Shown here: one piece after another, positions 7,826 to 16,896 of the stretch
How positions within the stretch are numbered: the stretch's first letter is position 1
Layout: each line of letters begins with the position of its first letter
NCBI RefSeq assembly: GCF_015209505.1
Contig: NZ_JADEYC010000012.1
Location: 1-64,000 of the forward strand
Reading direction: 5' to 3'
DNA from: Saccharopolyspora montiporae
Lineage (GTDB): Bacteria; Actinomycetota; Actinomycetes; Mycobacteriales; Pseudonocardiaceae
DNA: 64,000 nucleotides
The notes under the pieces: generated by a model
Databases searched by the model: none
Seen by the model: only the letters and a program-made list of their open reading frames with translations
What the model was told of the DNA's origin: nothing
Program-made: the position numbers and the translations under genes

Positions 7826-9550
7826 TCAGGATCCGACGGGCAGCACGGTCGGTACGATCATCGGGCGGCGCCGGTAGGTATCGGCCACCCACTTGCCGAC
7901 CACGCGGCGAACGGCCTGCGCGATCCGGTGCGTATCGGTGATGCCCTCGCCCTCGGTGCGCGCGAGCTCCATCTCCACCATGGACACCACGTCGTCCAGT
8001 GCCTTGGGGTCGTCGGAGAAGCCGCGCCCGGAGACCGTCGGCGGCGAGACCGCGCGACCGGTGCCCGCCTCGACCGCCACGGTGATCGCGATGAACCCGC
8101 CCTCGCCGAGGATCAACCGGTCGGACAGCGTCGACTCGCCGACGTCGCCGACCGAGAGCCCGTCCACGTAGACGTGCCCCACCTCGACCCGGCCCGCGAT
8201 GCTGGCGAGCCCGTCGACCAGGTCCACGATCACGCCGTCCTCGGCGATGGCGATGCGGTCCGGCGAGACTCCGGTCAACCGCGCCAGTTCCGCGTTCGCA
8301 CGCAGGTGGCGCCACTCCCCGTGCACCGGCATGACGTTGCTCGGGCGCACCGCGTTGTACAGGTAGAGCAGCTCGCCGGCCGAGGCGTGCCCGGACACGT
8401 GCACCTTGGCCCCGCCCTGGTGCACCACGTCGGCGCCGAGCCGGACGAGCCCGTTGACGACGCCGAACACGGCGGTTTCGTTGCCCGGGATCAGCGAGCT
8501 GGCCAGCACCACGGTGTCGCCGGAACGGATCTTGATCTGCTTGTGCTCGCCGCGGGCCATCCGGGACAGCGCCGACAACGGCTCGCCCTGCGAACCGGTC
8601 GAGACGAACACGACCTGGTCCTCGGGCATCTCCAGCGCCGCGTCCAGGTCCACCAGCAGGCCGTCCGGCACCCGCAGGATGCCGAGGTCGGCGGCGATGC
8701 CCATGTTGCGCACCATCGACCGGCCGACGAAGCAGACCTTGCGGCCGTGCTTGTCGACCACGTCGAGCGCCTGCTGCACGCGGTGCACATGGCTGGCGAA
8801 GCACGCGACGATCACCCGCTGGGTGGCCTTGCCGACCACATCGTCGAGCACCGGGCCAATCTCGCGCTCCGGTGTGACGAACCCCGGGACCTCGGCGTTC
8901 GTGGAGTCCAGCAGGAACAGGTCCACGCCCTCGTCGCCGAGGCGGGAGAACCCGGCCAGGTCGGTGAGCCTGCCGTCCAGCGGCAGCTGGTCGAGCTTGA
9001 TGTCCCCGGAGTGCAGCACGACACCGGCGGGCGTGCGGATGGCCACCGCCAACGCATCCGGGATCGAGTGGTTGACCGCGAAGAATTCCAGATCGAACGG
9101 GCCGTGCTCGCTGCGCTGACCCTCGGCGACCTCGACGAGCACCGGGTCCAGCCGGTGCTCGCGGCACTTGGCGGCCAGCAGGGCCAGCGTGAACGTGGAG
9201 CCCACCACAGGGATGTCCGGGCGCATCTTGAGCAGGAACGGGACCGCGCCGATGTGGTCTTCGTGACCGTGCGTGAGCACCAGCGCGTCGATCTCGTCCA
9301 ACCGGTCCTCGATCGCGGCGAAGTCCGGCAGGATCAGGTCCACGCCGGGCGCGTCGTCCTCGGGGAAGAGCACGCCGCAGTCCACGACCAGCAGCCGCCC
9401 GCCGTGCTCGAACACGGTCATGTTCCGGCCGACCTCACCGATCCCCCCGAGTGCGACCACGCGCAGGCCGCCGGGATCCAGCGGCGGTGGCGCCACCGCC
9501 GAGACCGGGGCTACCGGCTGGGACTCGGTGGCTGTCGGCTTGGTGTTCAA
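7826..9550 (-). CDS. rnj: Ribonuclease J
   Basis: A 574-residue metallo-beta-lactamase/beta-CASP nuclease with both endonuclease and 5'-3' exonuclease activity in RNA decay and rRNA maturation. The zinc-binding motif is THGHEDHIG near residue 93. The remaining metal ligands fall in HSGDIKLDQ and in the beta-CASP C motif VSGHAS. A C-terminal RNase J domain of about 120 residues ends the protein. The start is TTG 9550: it overlaps the dapA TGA (TTGA) and GAGGTGA lies just upstream, so translation is probably coupled to dapA. The 20-25 residues before the metal fold are Pro/Ala rich and not conserved. dapA-rnj-ftsK is the standard actinobacterial order. Confidence 0.95.
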   Translation of the reverse strand: MNTKPTATESQPVAPVSAVAPPPLDPGGLRVVALGGIGEVGRNMTVFEHGGRLLVVDCGVLFPEDDAPGVDLILPDFAAIEDRLDEIDALVLTHGHEDHIGAVPFLLKMRPDIPVVGSTFTLALLAAKCREHRLDPVLVEVAEGQRSEHGPFDLEFFAVNHSIPDALAVAIRTPAGVVLHSGDIKLDQLPLDGRLTDLAGFSRLGDEGVDLFLLDSTNAEVPGFVTPEREIGPVLDDVVGKATQRVIVACFASHVHRVQQALDVVDKHGRKVCFVGRSMVRNMGIAADLGILRVPDGLLVDLDAALEMPEDQVVFVSTGSQGEPLSALSRMARGEHKQIKIRSGDTVVLASSLIPGNETAVFGVVNGLVRLGADVVHQGGAKVHVSGHASAGELLYLYNAVRPSNVMPVHGEWRHLRANAELARLTGVSPDRIAIAEDGVIVDLVDGLASIAGRVEVGHVYVDGLSVGDVGESTLSDRLILGEGGFIAITVAVEAGTGRAVSPPTVSGRGFSDDPKALDDVVSMVEMELARTEGEGITDTHRIAQAVRRVVGKWVADTYRRRPMIVPTVLPVGS

Positions 9551-10497
9551 CGCTGGGTCACCTCTGCTGCTGCGTCCGGATTGACCAGTACGAGACCAGC
9601 ATCCCACAGGTCGCTCGTGATCAACCGAACCTGCTCGTCGGTCGCGGCGGGCAGCGGCAGGCGGGGCTGACCGGTCTCGTACCCGCACAATCGCATGGCG
9701 GTCTTGGCGAAGATGACTCCGCCGACGAAGTTCATCGAGCGGTACACCGGGAGCAGTCCATTGTGGATTTCGCGCGCCGCGGCGACGTCCCCGGATTCGA
9801 AGGAATCCAGCATTCGCCGCAACCGGTCGCCGACCACGTGCCCGATCACGCTGACGAAACCGACCGCGCCGACCGACAACCACGGCAGGTTCAGCGGGTC
9901 CTCACCGGAGTAGTACGCCAGATCCGTCCCGGCCAGCACCTCGCTGCCCGCCATCAGGTCGTGCTTGGAGTCCTTGACCGCCTGGATGCGCGGGTGCTCG
10001 GCGAGCCGCTTGAGCGTGTCCGTCTGAATCGGCACCACCGAGCGCGGCGGGATGTCGTAGAGCATCACCGGCAGGTCGGTGGCATCGGCCACCGTCCAGA
10101 AATGCTGGTAGAGCCCTTCCTGCGGAGGTCGCGAGTAATACGGGGTGACGACCAGCAGCGCGTGCGCTCCGGCCTTCTCCGCCGCGCGCGCCAGCTCCAC
10201 GGAGTGCTCGGTGTTGTTCGTCCCGGCACCGGCCAGCACCGTCGCCCGGTCGCCCACGGCCTCGGCGACGGCTCGCAGCAGCCGCTCCTTCTCCGCGTCG
10301 GTGGTCGTCGGGCTCTCCCCGGTGGTTCCGTTGACCACGAGACCGTCGTTGCCGACGTTGTCGACCAGATGCGTGGCCAACTCCTGGGCCAGGTCCAGAT
10401 CGAGGTTCCCGTCCTGGTCGAACGGGGTGACCATGGCGGTGAGCACACGGCCGAACGGGCGGCCGGGACTGGCGGTCGGACAGGTGGTCATGGCCAT
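9547..10497 (-). CDS. dapA: 4-hydroxy-tetrahydrodipicolinate synthase
   Basis: A 316-residue TIM-barrel aldolase condensing pyruvate with aspartate semialdehyde, the first committed step of lysine and diaminopimelate synthesis. Family landmarks are NGTTGESPTT for the pyruvate carboxylate, the Tyr of LYDIPPRS and the Schiff-base Lys of AVKDSKHD, followed by the GAVGFVSV substrate loop. ATG 10497 has AGGTAA at a good distance; ATG 10491 is a less likely alternative. The stop overlaps the rnj TTG. dapB lies about 8 kb upstream on the same strand, so two lysine-pathway steps are close but not in one transcript. Confidence 0.95.
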   Translation of the reverse strand: MAMTTCPTASPGRPFGRVLTAMVTPFDQDGNLDLDLAQELATHLVDNVGNDGLVVNGTTGESPTTTDAEKERLLRAVAEAVGDRATVLAGAGTNNTEHSVELARAAEKAGAHALLVVTPYYSRPPQEGLYQHFWTVADATDLPVMLYDIPPRSVVPIQTDTLKRLAEHPRIQAVKDSKHDLMAGSEVLAGTDLAYYSGEDPLNLPWLSVGAVGFVSVIGHVVGDRLRRMLDSFESGDVAAAREIHNGLLPVYRSMNFVGGVIFAKTAMRLCGYETGQPRLPLPAATDEQVRLITSDLWDAGLVLVNPDAAAEVTQR

Positions 10498-10665
10498 GAC
10501 GTTACCTAACGACCGCCCAGGTCAACGCGACCGGATCGGCGAACGCGAGACGCCTTCGGAAAACTGCCGCCGCACCCGGCACGCGCCCGGCGGATTTCCG
10601 CGCACCCGGCACCGCGGGCGGGCCGATTTCGCGCACCGGCCCCGCGGCTCGCTTCGGCGGCGGCC

Positions 10666-10682
10666 CGCCCCGCGGCGGGGCG
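10666..10682 (-). terminator. GC hairpin between the TIGR03085-like gene and dapA
   Basis: CGCCCCG and CGGGGCG (7-bp arms, 3-base loop) sit at the core of a longer self-complementary GC-rich block around 10651-10700. The 226-bp gap 10498-10723 shows no gene. The hairpin is about 42 bp past the upstream stop on the minus strand. Confidence 0.5.
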
Positions 10683-10723
10683 CGCGGCCCGCACCGCCGA
10701 GCGAACCCGTCGGAGAACAGCCG

Positions 10724-11347
10724 CTAGAAGGTCCGGCGCAGGTCCTGCATCGCCACCACGTCCGCGTCGTTGCCCTCGAACTCCACCCGGGCCGGGCGGG
10801 AGAAGGCGTGCAACACGAGCTCGCTGGGCTCACCGACGATGCGGACCGTACGCGGACCGCGCTTGGCCTGCAGCTCCGTGCCGTCCGGGCGCCGCAGCAC
10901 CACGCCCACCGGACTGCGGCCGTAGAACACTTTCGCCATCCGGGTCAGCGACTTCCACAGCCCCTCTTCCCGGTCCGCGTCGGTCGGGCGCGGCTGCCAG
11001 TCCGGTTCCGCGCGCCGTACGTCCTCGTGGTGCACGTAGAACTCGGCGGCGTTGACCGTCTCGTCCACGGCGCCGAACGACAGCGGGTTCCACTTCTGCG
11101 GCCCCTGCCGGACCTCGTCCACCAGTTCCGCCCAGGACTTCCCGCGCACCTCGTTCTCCACCCGCTCGCCCCGATCGGCGAGCGCCTTCACGAACTGACC
11201 GGCCATCGCATCCGGGCGGCGCTCGCGCACCACCAGGTGCACCGCGAGGTCCTTGGTCGTCCACCCCGCGCACAGCGTCGGGGCATCGGGACCGACGCGC
11301 TCGAAGAGATCGCTCAATTGCCGACGTTCATCACTGGCCACACCCAT
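10724..11347 (-). CDS. TIGR03085-type metal-binding protein (DinB/mycothiol-dependent maleylpyruvate isomerase-like fold)
   Basis: A 207-residue soluble protein with the layout of the actinobacterial TIGR03085 group: an N-terminal four-helix DinB-like bundle (DLFERVGPDAPTLCAGWTT, then DLAVHLVVRERRPDA) and a histidine pair in EFYVHHEDVRRA that would complete a three-His metal site with the His of DLAVHL. Members resemble mycothiol-dependent enzymes, but no substrate is known. The ATG at 11347 has no Shine-Dalgarno sequence. Instead a TAGAGT -10-type hexamer ends 6 bases before it, which suggests a leaderless transcript. Confidence 0.75.
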   Translation of the reverse strand: MGVASDERRQLSDLFERVGPDAPTLCAGWTTKDLAVHLVVRERRPDAMAGQFVKALADRGERVENEVRGKSWAELVDEVRQGPQKWNPLSFGAVDETVNAAEFYVHHEDVRRAEPDWQPRPTDADREEGLWKSLTRMAKVFYGRSPVGVVLRRPDGTELQAKRGPRTVRIVGEPSELVLHAFSRPARVEFEGNDADVVAMQDLRRTF

Positions 11348-11389
11348 GGGCCCACTCTAGCCACCGGGCGATCCGATCGCCGCGGGTGA

Positions 11390-12880
11390 TCACGCGGTGG
11401 CCGGCGTGCGCAACCGGCTGCCGTCAGCCGCGTAGAGCACGCAGTGCACCTGCTGCGACCCCTCGTCGTCGGTGGTGAAGTCGATCGACCCGGCGTGCCC
11501 GCGCTTGAGGTCCCAGCGCTGCTCGTCCGGGACCAGCGCGGCGAACCGCAGCGTTTCGTCCCGGCCGGGGAACACGATCTGGTCCGACTCGAAATGGCTG
11601 GCGCAGAAGGCCGCGCCGTAGTCCGCCAGGACCTCGGCGCCGGGGTAGCCGACGTCGTCGTCGCCGAACGGGGACCCGGAGGTGAACACCTCGAAGTCGT
11701 GCGACTCCGCGCAGTCGGCCTCGGCGTCGGCGGTCAGCTCCGCCCCGGCCGCGACCTCACCGGAACCGCACTGCCCGGCCTCCAGCTCGAAGGCCGGCAA
11801 TTCGGATTCCTCGCCGTAGAACAGCACCGGGTCCATCGCCTCCGGACCGCCGTCCGGTGCAGCGCTGACCCGGCCGAGCGCGAACGCGGTGCCCAGCAGC
11901 AGCGCACCGACCAGCGCCGCAGCACCGATCAGCCGGCCGCGCGACCGGATGCGCACCGGCACGCGCACCCGGGTGGGGTCGGGCAGCCGGCTCGTCCCGC
12001 CCGGGACGCGGCCGGGAACCGAGTGCGCAGGTTCCTCGGCACCGGATCCCGCCGTCCCCGCCAGCAGCGCGCGCACTCGTTCGGCGGTCAGCCGGGCGTC
12101 CGGATCCGGCACCAGCAAACCGATGATCACCGCGCCGAGCGCGCCGTGCGGCGCGGAAAGCCGGGGCGCCTCGGTGAGCACGGCGTGCAGCGTGGCGGCG
12201 GTGGTCGGGCGCTCGTAGGGCATCCAGCCCTCCAGCGCGAAGAACAGCACCGCGCCCAGCGACCACAGATCGCTCGCCGGCGCGGCATCGGCACCGCGGA
12301 TCCGCTCCGGGGCGATGAACGACGCGGACCCGACGAGGATTCCGCTGCTGGTCAGCCGCGGATCCTCCCGGTCCTGCGCGATGCCGAAATCGGCCAGCTT
12401 GACCCGGTCACCGCACACCATGATGTTGCTGGGCTTGACGTCCCGGTGCACCACGCCGGCGCGGTGCGCCGCGTCCAGCGCGGACAGCAGCTGCTCGGCG
12501 AGCGCCCCGACCTGCGCCGCAGGCAGCGGGCCGTCCCGCTCCACGAGCTCGGCGAGCGTGGGCGCCCGCACCAGCTCCATCACGATGCAGGTGGGGCCGT
12601 CCCCGGTGAGCACGTCGTGCACGGTGACCACGCCCGGATCGCTGAGCCGGCCCGCGGTGCGCACCTCGCGCAGCACGCGCTCCTCGGACACGGCCCGCGC
12701 CTCCGGATCGCGCGTCTCCGGCGGGTGCAGCTCCTTGAGCGCGACGTCACGTCCGATGACCTCGTCGCGGGCCCGCCAGACGACGCCCATCCCGCCGCGT
12801 CCCAGCTCGTCGAGGAGCCGGTACCGGCCACCCACCAGCCGCTGCTGCCCGGTGCCGGGCTCCGGACCGCTTTCCTGCAC
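11390..12880 (-). CDS. Membrane-anchored Ser/Thr protein kinase with extracellular cysteine-containing domain
   Basis: A 496-residue Hanks-type kinase. The cytoplasmic kinase domain covers roughly residues 20-275, with the glycine loop GRGGMGVVW, the ATP lysine in ALKELH, catalytic HRDVKPSN and metal-binding DFG. One transmembrane helix (LIGAAALVGALLLGTAFAL) near residue 320 leads to an extracellular part of about 160 residues with four cysteines. The DCAESHDFEVF stretch outside resembles the Cys...His...Glu core of actinobacterial septum-formation/DUF4190-type domains rather than PASTA repeats. I moved the start to GTG 12880: GGGAGG is 8 bases upstream, whereas the more distal ATG at 12934 has no binding site. 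The signal sensed outside is unknown. Confidence 0.85.
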   Translation of the reverse strand: MQESGPEPGTGQQRLVGGRYRLLDELGRGGMGVVWRARDEVIGRDVALKELHPPETRDPEARAVSEERVLREVRTAGRLSDPGVVTVHDVLTGDGPTCIVMELVRAPTLAELVERDGPLPAAQVGALAEQLLSALDAAHRAGVVHRDVKPSNIMVCGDRVKLADFGIAQDREDPRLTSSGILVGSASFIAPERIRGADAAPASDLWSLGAVLFFALEGWMPYERPTTAATLHAVLTEAPRLSAPHGALGAVIIGLLVPDPDARLTAERVRALLAGTAGSGAEEPAHSVPGRVPGGTSRLPDPTRVRVPVRIRSRGRLIGAAALVGALLLGTAFALGRVSAAPDGGPEAMDPVLFYGEESELPAFELEAGQCGSGEVAAGAELTADAEADCAESHDFEVFTSGSPFGDDDVGYPGAEVLADYGAAFCASHFESDQIVFPGRDETLRFAALVPDEQRWDLKRGHAGSIDFTTDDEGSQQVHCVLYAADGSRLRTPATA

Positions 12881-12999
12881 CGCTCGTTCCTCCCGTGCGC
12901 CGACCGACCGCGACCGCGTCGCGTCGATCTTCATCCAATCAGATGATCACGGCACGATCGGCACGATCCGGGCGATGCGGATCCGCCGGGGCGCGGCGC

Positions 13000-13752
13000 T
13001 CAGCCCTCCGCGACGAACGGGCTGGACGCGACCTCGGAACCGTCCTTGAGCGCGGTGATCTCGAAGTCGCCGAACACGTTCGGCACGGCCTTCTGCAGGT
13101 GCCGCAAGCACTCGACGGCCAGCCAGCGGATCTCCACGTCCGCGTGCTCCGAAGCGCGCATCGCGATGAAGTGCCGCCACGCCCGGTAGTTCCCGGTGAC
13201 CACGATCCTGGTCTCGGTGGCATTGGGCAGCACCGAACGCGCCGCCTGCCGGGCCTGCTTGCGGCGCAGCGTGGCCTTCGGTTCGTCTGCGAACTTCTCC
13301 TGCAGCGCCGCGAGCAGATCGGTGTAGGCGGCCACGCTTGCCTCGGTCGCCGCGGTGAACTTCGCGTGCAACTCCGGGTCCTCGGCGATCACGTCCGGCT
13401 CGACCATCGCCGCGTCGCGCTCGGGCACGTAGCGCTGGGACAGCTGCGAGTAGGAGAAGTGCCGGTGCCGGATCAGCTCGTGGGTCAGCGAGCGGGACAT
13501 CCCGGTCAGGTAGAACGTCACGGTCCCGTGTTCGAGCACCGACAGGTGCCCGACTTCCAGGATGTGCTGCAAATAACCGGAATTGGTCGCGGTTGCCGGG
13601 TTCGGCTTGCTCCACGACTGGTAGCAGGCCCGCCCCGCGAACTCGGCCAGCGCCTGACCGCCGTCCGCATCGGTCGACCACTCGATGTCTTCCGGCGGGA
13701 AGAACTCGGTCTTGCCGATCAACTGCACCTTCGGCCGCACGATCTCGGTCAC
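13000..13752 (-). CDS. thyX: FAD-dependent thymidylate synthase ThyX
   Basis: A 250-residue flavin enzyme making dTMP from dUMP with methylene-tetrahydrofolate and NADPH. The diagnostic RHRX7S motif is intact ([14 protein letters not shown]), with the ELIRHR helix and the C-terminal RNATET-like region ([19 protein letters not shown]) that binds dUMP and FAD. GTG 13752 gives the expected length; further upstream codons in this frame are Arg/Pro-rich noise. Position between dapB and dapA matches many actinobacteria. Confidence 0.95.
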   Translation of the reverse strand: MTEIVRPKVQLIGKTEFFPPEDIEWSTDADGGQALAEFAGRACYQSWSKPNPATATNSGYLQHILEVGHLSVLEHGTVTFYLTGMSRSLTHELIRHRHFSYSQLSQRYVPERDAAMVEPDVIAEDPELHAKFTAATEASVAAYTDLLAALQEKFADEPKATLRRKQARQAARSVLPNATETRIVVTGNYRAWRHFIAMRASEHADVEIRWLAVECLRHLQKAVPNVFGDFEITALKDGSEVASSPFVAEG

Positions 13753-13930
13753 GACGGGCGGGCCCCTTCCTGGATCTCCTGCATTCGAACGCCTGCCATC
13801 CCGCCGGCCGGCCTCGCGGCCCCGCCGAGCGGCGGAAGCGGTGTGCGGTGGCGCGGGCGGGCGCTGGACTCCCCTGTTGCCCGCCGAGCGTAACCGCCCG
13901 CACCGACGATCCGGCCGCGGCACCGGATGA

Positions 13931-13980
13931 CACCAGGAAGCCGGTTGCACGACGTCATACCTGGTGCCATTCTGATGTCA
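13931..13980 (+). promoter_or_regulatory. Probable leaderless promoter and operator of the ribbon-helix-helix gene
   Basis: TTGCAC (13945-13950) and CATTCT (13968-13973) are spaced 17 bp apart like -35 and -10 boxes. The second ends 6 bases before the ATG, which puts the transcript start at the start codon. A 7-bp inverted repeat, CACCAGG 13931-13937 and CCTGGTG 13960-13966, brackets the -35 box. An operator here would fit autoregulation by the DNA-binding product. Prediction only. Confidence 0.45.
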
Positions 13981-14510
13981 TGGATTTGAGCCCGTACCTC
14001 GACCAGCTGCGCGCGGATCTGAGTTCGGCGGCCTCCGCCGGCGATGAGCAGACCAGGCACACCGCCGCAGTGCTGTCCGCGGCCCTGGAACCGGCCGCGC
14101 GGTTGGCGGTGATGAACGCGCTGTCCGACCTCGCCGCGGAAGTCACCACCCAGCTGGACGGCCAGGTGGTCGACGTCCGGCTGGACGGCCGCGATGTGCG
14201 TGTGGTGGTCAGCGGTGGTCCGGACTCCCCGGCGACCGAGCACGAAGAACCGCTGCCGCCTCCGCCGAACCTGGACAGCGGCGATATCAGCCGCATCACG
14301 CTGCGGCTGCTCGACGAGATCAAGGGCCAGGCCGAGCAGGCCGCATCCACCCAGGGCGTCTCGCTGAACACCTGGGTCGCCCAAGCAGTCCAGACGGCGC
14401 TGCGCGGCGGCGCCGCACGCGGACCGAACCAGAGCGGGACCGGCTCGGGGGCGCCGTCCGGACCGCCGGGAAGCCGGGGTGACCGCATCCGCGGCTGGGT
14501 CCGCCCCTGA
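13980..14510 (+). CDS. Ribbon-helix-helix (HicB/Arc-like) DNA-binding protein
   Basis: A 176-residue protein. The recognisable part is near residues 100-145: ISRITLRLLDEIKGQAEQ...GVSLNTWVAQAVQ, the strand-helix-helix of RHH regulators such as HicB antitoxins and Arc. The N-terminal half (helical, Leu/Ala rich) is not recognised. The tail after residue 145 is Gly/Pro/Ser/Arg rich and ends RIRGWVRP. No toxin such as HicA is adjacent, so I do not call it an antitoxin. The next gene, 63 bp on, is a DUF4097 protein in the same direction, and this pairing may be an operon. No Shine-Dalgarno sequence precedes ATG 13980. Confidence 0.65.
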   Translation: MDLSPYLDQLRADLSSAASAGDEQTRHTAAVLSAALEPAARLAVMNALSDLAAEVTTQLDGQVVDVRLDGRDVRVVVSGGPDSPATEHEEPLPPPPNLDSGDISRITLRLLDEIKGQAEQAASTQGVSLNTWVAQAVQTALRGGAARGPNQSGTGSGAPSGPPGSRGDRIRGWVRP

Positions 14511-14573
14511 CCACTCGGCAGCAGTCGCACCGGCCGTCGGCGAACGGCCCTGATCAGGCGAAAGGCCACGGCG

Positions 14574-15563
14574 ATGAGCACGGAACGGATCCCGGGCGAG
14601 GAACCCGAGGACACCCGGCGCAGGAAGTCGCGCGCGGGACGCGATGATCCGGCCGACCTGGTGCGCACCCAGGACTTCGAGGTCACCGGCCCGATCGGCG
14701 TCGACGTCAACAACGGTCTCGGCCCCATCGAGGTGGAGCTGGTGCCCACCGAGCTCGTGCACGTCGAGGTGCGGCACGACCCGGCGGCCACCGGCCTAGA
14801 CCTGCGCGGCGGGATCGCCGGCCTGCTGAACTGGGTCGGCGAGCAGTTCGGCGAAGCGGGCGCGCGGGCCGGTCTGGACGCCGAGCGGCTGCGCACGCCG
14901 CGGGAGCCGGTCGCCGAGGCCGTCCGGCGCACCCGCATCGACCTGACCGGCAACCGGCTGGCGGTGCGCACCCCCGGCACCGCCCCGCTGCGCGGCGTCC
15001 CGCTCGCGGTGCGCGTGACGGCCCCGGAGTCGTCCAGCGTGAGCATCCACACCAGCTCCGGAGAGGTCGCGGTGACCGGTCGCGCCGGGCGGATCAGCGT
15101 GCAGTCCGGCTCCGGCACGGTCGCCGTCGAGCGCGCCGAAGATCGCGCCACCGTGCGGTCCGGCGCCGGGCAGCTGCGCCTCGGTGACATGGCGGGCGGC
15201 GTGCACGCCCGCAGCGGCAACGGGGACATCGAGATCGGCGAGCTGGCCGCCGCCTCGACCGTGGCCACCGGCAGCGGGGACGTCTGGCTGGGCTCGGTGC
15301 GCGCGGACGTCCTGGTGCGCTCCGGTGGCGGCGACGTGACCGTCTCGGACGCGGCCACCGGTCAGGTGGAGCTGATCACCGGTTCCGGCGAGGTTCACGC
15401 CGCGATCCGCCGAGGCGCGCTGGCCGAGGTCGACCTGTCCTCGTCCACCGGCGCGGCGCGCAGCGATCTGGACGTCACCGACCAGCCGCCCGACGACCAG
15501 GCCGGGCTCCGGATCTACGGCCGCAGCGGCACCGGCGACGTCGTGCTCACCTCGGCGACCTGA
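14574..15563 (+). CDS. DUF4097-family beta-repeat (putative adhesin-like) protein
   Basis: A 329-residue protein. From about residue 140 it is built of short repeats of the type SGSGTVAVERAED, RSGNGDIEIGELA, GSGDVWLGSVRAD and RSGGGDVTVSDAA, each about 17-20 residues with a GSG/GNG turn. This is the right-handed beta-helix pattern of the DUF4097 family. There is no signal peptide and no membrane helix, so it is predicted to be cytoplasmic. The N-terminal 40 residues are charged. DUF4097 genes are often next to DNA-binding proteins or transporters, as here after an RHH gene. The molecular role of the family is not known to me. Confidence 0.75.
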   Translation: MSTERIPGEEPEDTRRRKSRAGRDDPADLVRTQDFEVTGPIGVDVNNGLGPIEVELVPTELVHVEVRHDPAATGLDLRGGIAGLLNWVGEQFGEAGARAGLDAERLRTPREPVAEAVRRTRIDLTGNRLAVRTPGTAPLRGVPLAVRVTAPESSSVSIHTSSGEVAVTGRAGRISVQSGSGTVAVERAEDRATVRSGAGQLRLGDMAGGVHARSGNGDIEIGELAAASTVATGSGDVWLGSVRADVLVRSGGGDVTVSDAATGQVELITGSGEVHAAIRRGALAEVDLSSSTGAARSDLDVTDQPPDDQAGLRIYGRSGTGDVVLTSAT

Positions 15564-15581
15564 CGGCCGAGCGGCGGGGGA

Positions 15582-16790
15582 TCAGCGCAACGCGGGGACG
15601 AGCGCCCCGGCAAGATCCCCGCGCTCGCCCACCACGACGTCGTCCAGTCCCAGCCACTCCGCCATCTCGCGCAGCGCCGCCACCAGCTCGACGACCACCT
15701 CGGCCCGGTCGGTGCCCGGCTCGGCGAACGCACCCGGCACCCGGAGCACCCCGGCCGCGCGGTCGGCCTTCAGGTCCACCCGCGCCACCAACCGGCCGTC
15801 GAGCAGGAACGGGAACACGTAGTACCCGTAGCGCCGACTGGCTTGCGGGACGTAGATCTCGATGCGGTAGCGGAACCCGAACACACGCTCGGCGCGCTGC
15901 CGCTCCCAGATGAGCGGGTCGAACGGGCACAGCAGCGCCCGTCCGGTGATCTCGCGCGGCGCGCGGGCCGCGGTGTGCCGGTACGCGGTGCGGTCCCAGC
16001 CACGCACCGCGACCGGTTCGAGCGCACCGGCCTCGACCAGCTCGGTCACCGCGCGGCGCGAACGCTGCGGATCCAGCCGGTAGTAGTCGCGCAGATCGGG
16101 TTCGGTGGCCACGCCCAGCGCCTGCGCCGACCGCTCCACCAACTCGCGGATCGCGACCTCCTCGTCCGGTTCGGAGCCCAGCACCGACGCGGGCAACACC
16201 CGCTCCGGCAGCTCGTAGAGCCGCTCGAAGCCGCGCCGCGCGCCGGTGGTCAGGTGCCCGGTGGCGAACAGCAGCTCGCAGGCGCGCTTGGTGTCCGTGC
16301 GGTTCCACCACGGACCGCTGCCGCGCCGACGCCCGCCGCCGAGCTCGCGCTCCAACGTGCCTGCGCCCACCGGCCCGAGCCCCTTGACCCCGGCCAGCAC
16401 GTCCTCCACCAGTTGCGGGGCGCGGTCCAGCAGTTCGCGGGCGTGCCTGCGCCACGATCCGCCGTGCTCGCGCATCCGCCAGCGCAGCAGCGGCCAGTCC
16501 TGCACCGGCAGCAGCGACGCCTCGTGCGCCCAGTACTCGGCGAGCAACCGCGGCCGCCGCGGGCCGTGCGACCAGGCGGCGTCGTCGAGGAGTTCGGCGG
16601 CGTACGGCCCGATCCGGCTGAACACCGGCATGTAGTGCGCGCGCACCGCCACGTTCACCGAGTCCAGTTGCAGCAGTTTCGTGCGGGACAGCACCCGGCG
16701 CAGGTGGGTGCGGGTCGGGGCACCGCGCGGCCGCGGATCGGCGAACCCCTGCGCGGCCAGCGCGATGCGCCTGGCCCGGTCGGCGCTCAT
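15582..16790 (-). CDS. Winged-helix DNA glycosylase of the YcaQ/AlkZ family
   Basis: A 402-residue protein of the HTH_42 superfamily, whose characterised members (AlkZ, YcaQ) unhook DNA interstrand crosslinks as DNA glycosylases. The catalytic Q-x-D form of the active-site motif is visible as LLQLDSVNV near residue 38. Other family marks are EYWAHEASLLP, the FERLYELPERVLP segment and LCPFDPLIWER with GYYVFPFLLDGRLVARVDLKADR in the C-terminal half. ATG 16790 is preferred, but GTG codons at 16799 and beyond cannot be excluded because none has a clear ribosome binding site. It ends 18 bp after the convergent DUF4097 stop. Confidence 0.82.
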   Translation of the reverse strand: MSADRARRIALAAQGFADPRPRGAPTRTHLRRVLSRTKLLQLDSVNVAVRAHYMPVFSRIGPYAAELLDDAAWSHGPRRPRLLAEYWAHEASLLPVQDWPLLRWRMREHGGSWRRHARELLDRAPQLVEDVLAGVKGLGPVGAGTLERELGGGRRRGSGPWWNRTDTKRACELLFATGHLTTGARRGFERLYELPERVLPASVLGSEPDEEVAIRELVERSAQALGVATEPDLRDYYRLDPQRSRRAVTELVEAGALEPVAVRGWDRTAYRHTAARAPREITGRALLCPFDPLIWERQRAERVFGFRYRIEIYVPQASRRYGYYVFPFLLDGRLVARVDLKADRAAGVLRVPGAFAEPGTDRAEVVVELVAALREMAEWLGLDDVVVGERGDLAGALVPALR

Positions 16791-16896
16791 GGTCTGCACG
16801 GGCACATCGTGCCAGCGGACCCCGACAGCGCGGTCCGCGCCCGCGCGATCACCCGGCGTGCCTGACCCGGCGCGGCAGCGCGCGTTAGGTTGGGGC

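Noticed and set aside
13980-14510. HicB antitoxin of a HicAB toxin-antitoxin pair
   Set aside because: No HicA-like gene of about 60-80 residues lies on either side, and the protein has long extra N- and C-terminal parts.
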